From positions 1 through 64,000 of the forward strand of contig JABVXU010000106.1 of the NCBI GenBank assembly GCA_013365365.1: a DNA stretch of 64,000 bases, given 5' to 3'. Source of the stretch: Cruorifilaria tuberocauda (lineage: Eukaryota > Nematoda > Chromadorea > Rhabditida > Onchocercidae). A model generated the notes under the pieces. The model was not told where the DNA came from. It worked only from the letters and a program-made list of their open reading frames with translations, and searched no databases. Below are positions 39,901-50,977 of the stretch, one piece after another (within the stretch, counting starts at the first letter, position 1; each line of letters opens with the position of its first letter). Made by a program: the position numbers and the translations under genes.

Positions 39901-42900
39901 CATCCAGAAATTTTTAGAAAATCTAGTCCTAACATATTGGAATTCACTGTTTTTTTACCAAAAGATCTAAAAACCCAAGACTTACTTTTATCATCAGCAA
40001 TTCCGGAAACGCTCAGGCCCGCACTACCGTCAATCTTACCACCTGCTGATGCTGCTTCTACGTTAAGCGCATGCGCTTCAGCAACCAACGGGGGCACTTC
40101 TTCCTTCATTTTCGCGAACTCTTCTTCAAACAAACACATTATAGAAAAAATAAAACATTGCGAGATATGATCTCACTACTCTTTTCAAAAAACCATTTTT
40201 AAATTACAACATGAAATGCGTTTGATATTTCACTATATATATATATATATATATTAAAGTGGAAAATTATTTTGCAATAAAAAAATTAATGGAGGAGAGG
40301 AAAGGAAAAAAATACCGCAAAATTTACTAAAATGAAAGTTGATTGAATCAAAACTCGAATTTATCTAAATATTTCCATGTAGTACCTAATGCAGCTTTTG
40401 CAGCTTTGGATGCAACACGCGGATCGACAACGGATGCGAGGAATGCCACTGTCGACATTATTGGATTTCCTGCTTGGCTGAATGCCATTGGTTGATAAGC
40501 CAAAGGGCCTGAAATATATTTCACTATTTTCAGAAAAATGAATCCAAAAAATCTATTGAGTAAATAATATAATAGCTAACCCAAAACTTCGGCTTCGGCA
40601 CCGCCTTCTTCTAGATATGGATCCTGGATAGGCAATTGCAAGAACCTCATGATGCATTCATCTTGTGTGCGAGATCCAACGTGATCAGCAACCTAAAAAT
40701 CGTGAACGAGAAACAATAAATATTGCTCAACAAGAAGATGGAATAATGAAGTGTCTTAACAATTACTTACAGTTTAGAAACTTGCAAAAATTAACTAAAG
40801 TGATGACTCTAAATAAGAAGCTATTCCAATTGAAGCATCCCTCCCCTTCTCTTCTAGTCCACAAATTGCATACTTTATTCCAATCATCTTTGAACATTTC
40901 TAAACCTTCCAATAGCAACAATGTTTCCTGATCAGTCCAATCTCTGTTTGGAGCTGCTCCGCGCATCTGCAACTCCTTTTTAAAAATTAATAAATAAAAT
41001 TTACTATGATCAAGGGTCTATTAAAATTGCAACTGAAAAATCCGTAGAATCAAAATGTTCTGAGAATGGTTCCTCTTTTAATGATTTTGTGAAACAATTT
41101 CTTCATCATAAAGAAGACAGTTCTTTAAAAACAACTATTTCCACAAATTAAATAATAAAACTGCCAACCTTCATCGTGGCAAGATGTTTCGCATACATAT
41201 CGGTTTTCAGGCCAGCATCACCTAACTTTTCAATTTTAACCGTTACATTACATTCGTCTTTTGTACTTTCATCATCTTTCTCCTTAATTTTTTCTTTTTT
41301 CTCTTTTCCTTTTTTTGTTTCATCATTCTGAAATGTTTCTTAAAGCTAACTCTAAACTATTAATACAAATAACCCTCTGTACTTTTTATACAAATGGGAA
41401 AAGGAAAACGCTTAGCAAGCTCTCTGATCTTCACTCAGTGTTTGTACGAATAAAACGCTTTGTCAATCATTATCGCTCTGAACAGACCGCGATTTTTTCA
41501 TCATAGATTTCGATCAGAGAGACTGCAATTTTGTCAATATAGAACTCGATCCCCATGACAAACTTCTATTTACAATACAGCGCTACACCACTCTACTAGA
41601 ATTATATCACTACACCAGCTCTCTACAGCCTCCCTCCCTTTCCTTGCATTCAACCAGTTGCATAGAAATTATTCAATAACAATGTGGTTTCCTGCTATAT
41701 TTATTGCTGTGGATATGGCACAAAAAAAATTTTTTTCGGTAATAAATGAAATGGATTTCATTTTTTTTTTACGATAGGGATTAACATCTACTACTTTATG
41801 AGTGAGTACTAGGTATGCTGTTGAACGATTCTGAATTTCTTTTAATAAAACAAGAAAGTTTTAAAAATAAGACTAAACCTGAGAGAGATTCGGAGTCGGT
41901 TGTATAGGTTGAATACCTATTGGCGTGTCCGCTAGTACCATAAAATGAGAAGTACAAGGCGGCGCTACTGGTGCTGGACGTGCTTCCGAATCAACTTGAT
42001 AGTTTATAAGACCCCATTGTTCCAAAAACGAATGAACTCTATAATGAAATATTTCATTGTTAAAAAGTAATCAGGATAATTCGAGAGCTTTTAAAGCGTT
42101 TATTATTATAGTAATATTTTTTTTTAATAATGGTTTTCATTCGACTGAATCCCTCCGATTATAATCAGAAGTTTTGGCATAAATTAGAAGAGACAAAAAG
42201 AAGAGACAAAAAACAATTTTAGCAAGGAGGAAGTAGAAAATACATGCCGGAGAATAATTTCTCTTACTCTTAAAATTTTTCCTATTTTATAGCGCAGAAA
42301 AAATTTCTTGCCATTAAACTTCGAAAACTAAAAACAATGCCAGAAACTTGCCGCAGTATAGAGCACACATCACCACCAAGATTTCTTCGGCAGGCCGTAG
42401 ATGACAAATATTCAAAAGGATTCAAACGATATGTGTCAATCATAAAATTACGATAAGCCATATACCTATAACAAAATTATTTTTAAAAAACTTAAATGCA
42501 ACATGCTCCACCAATATTTACTTTTTTCTTTCAAAAATTCCACTGCTTTGATATTTCGATTTTCTAACTTTTATTTCTTTTTAGTTTAAAAAACGAAATT
42601 CAGAAGATATGCAAAACATAAGATATGAAAGATCTTATATAATTTCTAAAGTAAAAACAGTCTTCTTGACATACACTTCTGGTGATTTGCTTTTGTTCCG
42701 TCCGTTGAAAAATTCAGGTACACCACGTTTTTCGATTTGATGAATAGCATTGTAATCAAACCATGCTGCATACGACGGTATGATAATATAATGAGTTTGT
42801 TCGATGACGTTACCATCCTGCGAGTGAATTATTTTATAAATATTTTACAATACAAAACTTGAACTGTTTGACCCATTATTTCACATAGAATTGATGTAAC

Positions 42901-43954
42901 AAGCAATTTGCAGAATCAGGATATGACATAATATAACATAATCAGAAAAACTGTCTAACTAGTCCTATTTTTTTGATTAAAAGAGACTTGTCTTCTGTAA
43001 TACAAACTTCATCATCATTATTTAAGGCATGAAAGATTTGAAATCAATAATCGTACTTCGAAAAACCTCGAATTTTATAAAACGAAAAGCAATTAGCCCT
43101 ACGTCATCAAGGGAATATTGAAATATGATTTTCCAGTTTTTCAAATTTCAATGGCTACTGATTGATTACCTCGCCTTCCTTGATACCTTCTTCGTCCAAA
43201 TCCGTCAATTTTTGTGACTTTGGTGCGGAATATTCCACATCTTTCTCCTTACCTGAAAATTTTTAAATTCATAACAGAACTATGCCGTAAGAAGACAGCT
43301 AAAGCTTGTGCTGCATATTTACTGTTTTGAAAACACATCGAAGAAGAGGAAGAAAAGACAAAGATAAAAAACATAGTTTGAGTGATAATGAAAAACAGAT
43401 AAGATGTGAATAGAAAAGCATAGTCACTTATTCCTACAAATTCTAATTCTTTATAAAAAAAGAAGCAACAGAAACCTTTTGGTATGGAAACCATTGTGAG
43501 ACCGCTCCGACTATCTTCTTCATCCTGTACTGACGTTGAGTCATCTTCCTCTCGCCTCCGTTTTTGTCCACTACAATAAGCACACATTTATACTTATGTT
43601 TAAAATAATCAAGTTATTAAATAATAAATGTTTTTAAAAGAACTGGTGTGGCCCCGTATCAATATCGTGCACTTAGGCTTTTCGGAAGAAATCTATGGCG
43701 CAAACTACAAAACTACTGCCACAGATTATATAAACTGTCCAATCTCAACTATCAAAATATATGATAAAATATTTCCGACTGAATCATTCTAGAATGAATA
43801 CATCATATGATATTCTTTGACACTATTATCACTGTATTATGATTTGAAACAGATAGATAATATACGATTGTACATCCAAAAGCGTAATTTTAATAAACAA
43901 ATAGTAAAATGCATTTCATTACCTTTTTCGAACAGCGACCTTGCTGCTGGACAT
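36930..43954 (-). CDS. swsn-1: SWSN-1: SMARCC/BAF155-type SWI/SNF core subunit
   Basis: Nineteen minus-strand exons: 43954-43923, 43570-43476, 43252-43170, 42817-42675, 42465-42352, 42038-41879, 41327-41169, 40966-40874, 40692-40581, 40508-40386, 40123-39986, 39889-39699, 39369-39235, 39118-39004, 38735-38352, 38160-37564, 37480-37377, 37290-37183, 37061-36930 (1005 residues with the longest repeat exon). It is a scaffold of the SWI/SNF remodeller. In order: a short basic-acidic N-terminus, a SWIRM domain (from about 71; [26 protein letters not shown]), a Lys/Glu linker, a SANT domain (about 270-320; [16 protein letters not shown]), [24 protein letters not shown] in pieces, a leucine-zipper coiled coil ([19 protein letters not shown]), a tandem repeat region, and a long Pro/Gln-rich tail. 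It lacks the N-terminal BRCT/chromo-like module of vertebrate SMARCC. The start ATG 43954 follows an acceptor at 44008. Confidence 0.96.
37564..38160 (-). other. swsn-1: Pro/Gln-rich low-complexity exon of swsn-1
   Basis: This single 597-base exon encodes about 199 residues. The first half is Ser/Val/Pro-rich with short repeated PPxxMSAV-type phrases, followed by QHPQTQ repeats and long runs of Gln and Pro. Such tails are usual in SWI/SNF core subunits. Long open frames in the other five frames over this interval are shadows of the repeat composition. The QHPQTQ units are 18-base direct repeats near 37861-37910. Confidence 0.85.
38473..38735 (-). repeat. Tandem 69-72 bp units containing repeated 3' splice sites in swsn-1
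   Basis: On the minus strand, about four units begin at 38735, 38666, 38594 and 38525 (69, 72 and 69 bases, then a partial). Each starts GTCAGCTAC/GTGAACTAC and encodes [16 protein letters not shown] sequence. Each later unit is preceded by AAATCGAAATTTTAG (or GTTAG), which is the same sequence as the end of the preceding intron (AAATCGAAATTATAG). Every unit therefore carries an AG|GT acceptor in the same phase as the upstream donor at 39003. All units are open in frame, the intron-like part reading KIEILG or EIEMLG. Confidence 0.92.
40234..40255. repeat. (AT)n microsatellite in a swsn-1 intron
   Basis: About ten AT dinucleotides lie between the exons ending at 40123 and 40386. Confidence 0.9.
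42039..42351 (-). other. GC-AG intron in swsn-1
   Basis: The donor is CTGCG|GCAAGT rather than GT; the acceptor is TTATAG|AGTTC. Phase and family sequence (SILR then VHSFLEQWG) fix the junction, and no nearby GT would give the same protein. Confidence 0.85.
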
Positions 43955-44009
43955 TTTACTGCATACAATATATGTTGCTCTGACCAACGCTCTAAAAAGG
44001 TCTGTATCT

Positions 44010-45388
44010 GAAAAATTGACACTTTTACAACTTATTAGATGAGAATGAGAAAAGGGAGCACCAATGAGGTTTTTTCAAAGAGTAACCGACATCTGACAAT
44101 ATGTATTCTACAGAGTAACAATTAATATTATGCAATGATGAATAATACTTGTTATTTATTTCAGTTAAATTTTTTCATGTCTTTAGAATTAAATAAATAG
44201 GAAATCAACAGCCGTTTTTTACATCCTAAACAAGAAAACCTATTCGTACGAGAAATCATTTAATCAAATAGACACAGAGTGTAATATCACAATAATGTCT
44301 AATATTTAAAACACCACAAATAAAACACAAGTAGCAATTACGCAATCGATATACTGAGTAAATGTTAACCTATCAACCTCATATTTCCCAATACACTCTA
44401 CCAACTAACTCTTACGATGATCTTACTAATGTAAAACTTGAGATGACCTACGATAGAGCCCCGTAATATATCCCTCAACTCCCAGGTTACCTGTAACATA
44501 CCACCCGATCGGCTCGATCGATTCTAGACCATTCGTGTCAAACCGCGAATTGTCGTCAATACATCACTAACGCGCTACGCAAATTTTTCCTCCTCATTGA
44601 CATGGGATGCATATTCTTGATGCTTACTTCTATTAGCAATCATCCGAAAATGAAGCGAAGTACTTCGAGATTAATGTTCCATTTCAGCAAATGCTGCATT
44701 CTACTGCGTTAAAAGGTTTACTTGCAAATTGAAAACATTGAAGTGTGCAAGTAAGGATTTTATGTTTGAAAAAAATTGAAATAAAAACTTCAAAAATTAA
44801 TTGTCAACAGCTTATCAAACATGAAATTCTTCATGTAATTCATGTAAATATTCATATGAAAATGTTTTAAATGAAAATGCTTTGATTTCGAAGTATAATC
44901 AAATAAAAGCAAAATTTAAGATAATCAGATAATCCTGAAATAGGCATGTGAAGTGTTGCTGCTGAGATTCTTTGCAAACTATAAATTCATTTATTTCAAC
45001 ATGATTGAGTTATTTTTCATATTTAATCAGGCTGTGGAAGGTTGGCTTCTTTTTACGCTATCAATTCGGTTAAAAACTTACAACTAATGAATGGTTAGGG
45101 GATAGAAACAATTGAAAATCTTTCGTTAAAATAGCCAAATTTATGAAGTTCTCTTTGTTATTAATAAAAAATCAATCGAATCAATCGATTAAAGGTCAAT
45201 TATTTGATCGATCTTTTTAAACAATAATTGCTCGAATCGATGAATTACTTAAATAACTTAGTTTTCTTCCACATGTCCATTTTTTTCAATAAAATTAAAT
45301 AGATTACCTTCATGATGTTATTTTTTATCAGATGTTTAATACAGTTAACAGAAAACGAAGAAATTAAATATAATTATTCAAATTTGAA
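44010..45388. promoter_or_regulatory. Divergent promoter region, swsn-1 / kinase
   Basis: swsn-1 (minus) and the CK1-type kinase (plus) start at opposite ends of this 1.4 kb interval. About 44455-44600 is distinctly richer in G+C than its surroundings and includes GATCGGCTCGATCGATT, which is partly palindromic. It is the best candidate for a core promoter. No tRNA-like fold was recognised in it. Confidence 0.5.
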
Positions 45389-48300
45389 ATGGAAACTGTT
45401 AATCATTCAAAAACTGACAAAAATAATCGGAAAAAAGACAACTTCGATGTAAAAAACAATTTTATTGAAAAGGTTGAATTATACCTTTAAGGATGACATT
45501 AATTTTCTGACACTCATTGGAATCTTTACTAGAACATGGAAAAGTAAAATAATTCCATGTACTAAATGATTGTTACTGTTATTTTAATAAATTAGATTAC
45601 TGAGTTAAGTAATCGTTACTCCAATAGATTGCATTACTCTATGTGAACTTTTGAATGCCTATTTGTTACGGAAGCAAAATTAGTCGAAAAATAAAAGTGA
45701 TAAATTAATGAAATGATAATTTACATAATAAGTTAATTTTAATCATTTAAGTACCAAGTAATTTTCATTTGTTATTTAAATATTTCAGAGTACCGATGAG
45801 AAATGTAATGAAATAATCGAGAAAGACAAATTTGTTGTTTCCACAAAGTCAAGAGTATATTGGTTGAAGAAATATTTGGGGAAAGGTGGCTACGGAGAAG
45901 TCTATGAATGCGTATCTGAAACTACTAAAAAGTTTGAATTAATTTATTGACTTATTTATTGTACTTAAGTTCGTTTATTACAAAAATTGCTTTTGATATA
46001 TTTTCGAAAGTTTTAACGTATCATGAAATGTATGAATGTATATTGCAATCATCAATTTGATCACATTTGAATATCACTAATCTCAGTTTAAATTTTAAGG
46101 CATCAAATTTGAATAAAAACACATACTGATATATTTCCTATTTATCGATTGCAGACGAAACATAATTAAGAAGTTGAAATGTTAAAGTTAGCTTCCATGA
46201 CATTTTTGCAACTGTTATTGTTTGCTTAGAATTTATGCATTGAAAAGAGAAAATATATTACGAACAAAAATTCCAAAAGAGATTGAAGTATTGAAGAGAG
46301 CAAGTGAATGTGACTGTAAACAAATATGCAAATATGTTGATGATGTAAGCTTTTAATTGAAAGTTATATTGTAGCATATGAATTATTGATTGATTTTATC
46401 AGACATAAATACATAATTATTTCAATTTGAAAAATTTTTATATTTCCGGAAGTGATTTTGTAGTTTATTGATAGGTACAGATCGAGTTTTGCAATTGTTT
46501 ATTAAACTGTAGATTAAGCTCTAAAAATTATACAAGAAAATATAAACAATCATTCGTATGACTTCGTTAAAGAGGGAATTTCGCTTTGACTATTCTGTAA
46601 AATTTGGAAATCATAGGGAAGACAGAATGATCATGTATTTGTGGTAATGACATTACTCGGTAAAGACTTATCAAAATTACGACATGAAACAAAAACTAAA
46701 AATTTTTCAATAAATACTTCAATTCGTGTTGGATTATTGACGCTCTCAGCAATTCGAGAACTCCATGAAATCTTCGTTATTTCAAGGTTAATTAATTTTA
46801 ATTTTTGAATTAAAATAAAATTCGAATATTGACATTTTTTCTTACTTTGATTTTCTAAGTGTTGTAGCCGATTTTCCGATTTCGACTTTCTTGTCCTACA
46901 TTCAGTTACAGTCATGCATAAATTCCTGCGAGAAACTTTCGATTCTACTTTCTTTCCATTATTTTATTCTATTTGACTTATATTTATGCAAATTTGAAGT
47001 TTTAAATATCTTTATTTGGAAATGAGTAATTTATGGCATGAGGAATTTCATTTTTTAATTAAAATATAAATTCCAGAGACATTAAGCCAAGTAATTTTGC
47101 ATTGGGTATTAACAAAGAATGTAGGAATATTTACATTTTTGACTTTGGACTTTCTCGATTCTATAGAAATCAGGTATACTATTGAAGTATTAAATTTTGA
47201 TTTCCTCACTTTCAATTAAAAGTTAAGTTTTCTAAAAATCTGGGAATTTTTAAGATTTCCTTTTCGTTTCTAACAATATTATTTGCTGAAAATTACAGGA
47301 TGGATCAATCTTACCAGCAAAACATCATTCTACTTTTCGTGGAACAACAAGATATGCCTCATTACGAGCACACCAAAAACTTGAACTTGGTTTATCCTTC
47401 TCTTTGCCCACAAATTTATCTGATTTTCATATTTGGTGAAAATTAAATTACTTTATTTCAGGTCGACGAGATGACTTGGAATCATGGCTATATGTTATGG
47501 TTGAATTATCTAGTGGTACTTTACCATGGAGGACACGGAAGAGTAAATTTGTTTAAATTTATTTCCAGAATAAATTCAAAAACATAATTTCACAGTGCAA
47601 TACGCACGTAACTAATCGATGTAATAAATAGAGTTGGTAATGATGCTTTTACCCTATCAATCAGGATTTAATGGAAAAAAGATTTCTGTATTCATCGCTT
47701 ATAGCTGTTTTTGGTAAGGAAACTGAAAAAGAGTTGAAGTGAGATATCCATTTATCTGATATCTTTAGTTTATCTCGGCTCTGAATTTGTCTCATCTGAC
47801 TGAATTCAATCGTTTAATTTTTCATAATGATTTAAATATCTTACGTCCTGTATCAATCATTCTATATTATATATATAAAAGAATAATTTAATTATCTGTA
47901 GTGGAAAAGAAAATTTGTATCGCTTGTGCAAATTTCAATTTAACTTGTTTGCATTGAAGAGATGAAAGAGAAGAAAAATCAGTTGAAGGAGCAGGTATAT
48001 CGAGCTAAATTACGGATTCGATTAGGCGATGAGCGGAAAAAGTTTTTCAGCAATTCACTTCCCATTCTTGATTATATATTCATGATGATTGATGGACTTA
48101 GCTTTGACGCTAATCCACCATATGAACAAATCCAGTACATGTTTGAAAAAGTTGGCAGTGTTCTTTCTTTCAAGTTTTTTCCTTTTTGCAACCTTGGAAA
48201 GAGCTAAATTCATTGGGAGATGGTAAATATAATTGGTGATAGCACTAACCTTCATGAATGGAAATACGTAAGGACCATAAGACTCGTTCGAGCTACACAT

Positions 48301-48712
48301 TGTCTTGATTCTGGAGTACAAATTCAGGGAAAATACGATTTGAGTATATTAAACATCACAGTAAAGAGTTTTAACCGTTCAATGCATCTCAAGTACGTCA
48401 GATAGGAAGACTAACATTTCCTGCCGAAAGCTGCTTATTCCATCTGCCGAATTGCTCATTAATTTTTCAACTTTCTTGCAGATATCCAATCATTCTGTTC
48501 AATTTCAGTTAATGCTTGAAACAAATGTGAAATGGGACGATATTTATGACTGGGAAGAGACTAAAATGATATTTTCCAAACAAATGATATCCGCGGACGG
48601 AGTAACATCAACATCAGCTGCTGTGGCCACTTATTCCAAGTGTCGATCGGTATTACTTCATGTTGCAACGACAACACCAACAGCATCGACAGAATCTTCG
48701 TCAGCGTTGTAG
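45389..48712 (+). CDS. Worm CK1/TTBK-type protein kinase
   Basis: Nine exons: 45389-45472, 45789-45931, 46230-46344, 46617-46786, 47077-47173, 47299-47389, 47462-47542, 47960-48150, 48509-48712 (391 residues). The domain follows casein kinase 1/tau-tubulin kinase order: Gly loop GKGGYGEVY (59-67), VAIK-type lysine in YALKR (81), an EIEVLKR helix, DIKPSNF, DFGLSRFY, then the family mark FRGTTRYASLRAH and DDLESWLYVMVEL. Nematodes have a large expansion of such kinases, many expressed in sperm. The catalytic-loop HRD is SRD here (Ser170); Asp172, Lys174 and Asn177 are kept, so activity is likely. The tail is Ser/Thr/Ala-rich. An alternative acceptor at 48480-48481 would add nine residues. The first exon is supported only by an ATG, phase and donor. 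Confidence 0.9.
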
Positions 48713-48722
48713 AATATTGTCG

Positions 48723-48728
48723 AATAAA
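48723..48728 (+). promoter_or_regulatory. Candidate poly(A) signal of kinase gene
   Basis: AATAAA lies eleven bases after the kinase stop. If used, the 3' UTR is very short. Confidence 0.4.
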
Positions 48729-48804
48729 CCATGCAAAATCTTGTCCATTCATGAGAATTGATGAATATTTAACTGCAGTGCTCACACTGTTATCAATATA
48801 GTTT

Positions 48805-48810
48805 TTTATT
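48805..48810 (-). promoter_or_regulatory. Candidate poly(A) signal of coiled-coil gene
   Basis: TTTATT on plus, AATAAA on minus, lies about 200 bases after the coiled-coil gene stop and inside the convergent gap with the kinase gene. Confidence 0.45.
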
Positions 48811-49005
48811 CTATATGATGAATTTCACTTGGTTTACAAAAATCAAATAATTCAACTGATCTATGAAGTCTCAAGAAGAAATTTGAGCATTTATGAATAC
48901 ATAGCTAAAAACTAACTGTTTACATAAGGAATACAAGGAATGAAGGCACATTCCACTACACCTTTTTTATCTGAAATCCAACTATAGAAACACAAGAAAC
49001 GAATA

Positions 49006-50412
49006 CTACGGAAACAGTAATTTGGAATCAACTTGGAATATTTGGGAATTTAGAAGGGCAACTGTTTCGCGTTGATTTATGATTTGTCTTTCAAGCTGTG
49101 TCAACCGCTCCTACAAGTCATAGCTTTTTAATAACAAGAGGAATTTTGATGGAAGTAAGCAGAAAATTGAATATATAATATAACAATCAGAATTTATTGT
49201 ATCTTGGCAAAACATAATCGAATGAAAAAAATCAAAACTTACTACTAAAGCTTGGTTAGCTTCCAAGTATGTTTTCGCATCACCCTTGCATCTTTCCAAA
49301 GTAGCCTGCCTCTTAGCTGATAAATTATCGATTTCTTGCAGCTAAATGAAATTTTTATTATAACTTACGAAACCTTTTTGTATAAAAAATATTTTGAGAT
49401 ATTCGAATGTCACAAAGTGTAAAATAAGTTTATCACAAATTCAAAAAATAAAACCGCCTAATGCAAATGCACTGAAAAAGAAAATTTCGAAATGAAAATA
49501 AGAAAGGAAAAAGAAGTACTATTTTTTGATAATCATCTAGTTCGCGCACTTCTTCTGGATTTATGATTCCTGAAAATCCATCGAAAAAAAAATAATCTCA
49601 ATTTTCAAATTGGATTGAAATAAAGTAAATTGAAGAGAATATCTTCGTACAATAGAATGTGCTAATAACTTACCATTGATGTTTTCATATTGTTTATTTA
49701 AAGCAGAAAATTTTTTCACAACATCATCTTCCATCTCCTGCATTGTTCTTTTAGCTTCCATTAATTCTTCAACTAAAGAAAATTATATAAAACGTTGTTT
49801 GCACAATACTGATCTTTAACTTTTCAAAAGCGGATTAACTGCGAAAATCTGAAACAACTAAGAAGTTGAAGTATTGAAAACCTGGAGACTGGCAACTTCC
49901 TAGCTTCAAATTTCGATTAAAAAGAATCACAGCAAAGTATTTTACACTACAAAATGTTGCATCAATTATACAGTTTAGATTGAATTCCAAGCATTTATTC
50001 GACTTTCTTTTACTCAGCTTTATTAGCCTTCCAGTTTTTTTCTTTTTGGTTTTTCTATGAATACAACAAAACTATTTTATCCCTTAATCAATCGTCGCCA
50101 GTTTTTCGCACAATGATGAGAAACGAATCAATTTCGAATCTCAAACAATCTCTTATATCAATCTTTAAATGGTGGAAATAATACTTAAAAGATGAACGAC
50201 TAACCAGCTTCAGACTGTGCTTTGTCACGCCACTGAGCATGCAGCATATTTATTTGAAGCTGATGCAATAAGTAATCTCTTACTAAATTCTCATTTCCTG
50301 CCTCGTCTTCCACGTCGTTTCTTGCCTCGTCTTCCACGTTGTTTCTTGCCTCGTCTTCCACGTCGTTCCTTGCCTCATGTTCCATTTGCATGGAAATCGT
50401 CGTGTCACTCAT
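49006..50412 (-). CDS. Small acidic coiled-coil protein, function unknown
   Basis: Five minus-strand exons: 50412-50205, 49772-49674, 49569-49520, 49341-49243, 49110-49006 (186 residues). Every junction keeps phase and has a GT donor and AG acceptor. The N-terminus carries 3.5 copies of the octapeptide EARNDVED (residues 13-40). The rest is almost wholly helix-forming, with heptad-like spacing in LLHQLQINMLHAQW, VEELMEAKRTMQEME and LQEIDNLSAKR. No signal peptide or membrane segment is seen. I do not recognise the family; the size and shape fit a small subunit of a coiled-coil complex (kinetochore, prefoldin-like or vesicle-tether type), but that is only an impression. It is divergent from the GCP gene and converges on the kinase gene. 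Confidence 0.75.
50293..50376 (-). repeat. 24 bp in-frame coding tandem repeat
   Basis: About 3.5 copies of a 24-base unit encode EARN-D/N-VED. Copies differ by single bases, so the array looks recent. It keeps the frame of the coiled-coil gene. Confidence 0.9.
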
Positions 50413-50970
50413 TTATGGATCTGAAAAATAAAGGCTATCAGAAGTCTTACTCCGCTTTTCCAGCACCTCCTGATCCTCTTGCCTTCCATGAGCTATACAG
50501 ATTCACTTTCAAATCTTGACGCGTTCGCGTTTGAAAGTTTTCGTGCTGGGAGACACGCCGTTAATGCAGAAGCCGCGAAAATTTCGTTTCAATTCTGATC
50601 ACATCCATCTGAAGTGAGCTTCACGTTCCTTTCTAATTTATTCAATTTCCTTTCACACTTCTTGAATTTTTTAATTTATTCAAAAAATTGAAGCTGACGT
50701 GTTCAATATGTGGCATTGAAGTTAGGAAGTGAGCAAAGTATTTTCATTCTCCATAAATTTGCATAAACTGAAACTTCATTCTTCTTGCTTTTGATACTTT
50801 TGAGTATTATTTGATACTTTTCAGTATTATTTATCTGACTTTGTAGATAAATACTTTTCTCATGCTCCCTATCACTTTGATTATAAAGAACTAGTCATAA
50901 GTATGTTAGAAAATGGAATAAAATTTGATTTTTTTATGGAATTTGATTTGTGCTAATAACAATACATTTC
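50413..50970. promoter_or_regulatory. Divergent promoter region, coiled-coil / GCP
   Basis: About 560 bases separate the two divergent starts. Moderately G+C-rich sequence at about 50510-50600 contains GACGCGTTCGCG and GACACGCCG and is the likely core. A TTTCAG at 50967-50972 just before the GCP start is a probable trans-splice acceptor. Confidence 0.45.
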
Positions 50971-50977
50971 AGAGAGA

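Noticed and set aside
43837..44022. Coding reading of the region upstream of swsn-1 in the frame with an LERWSEQH-type sequence
   Set aside because: That frame ends in the wrong phase for the next exon. The frame beginning [10 protein letters not shown] at 43954 joins correctly, so the upstream part is taken as 5' UTR.
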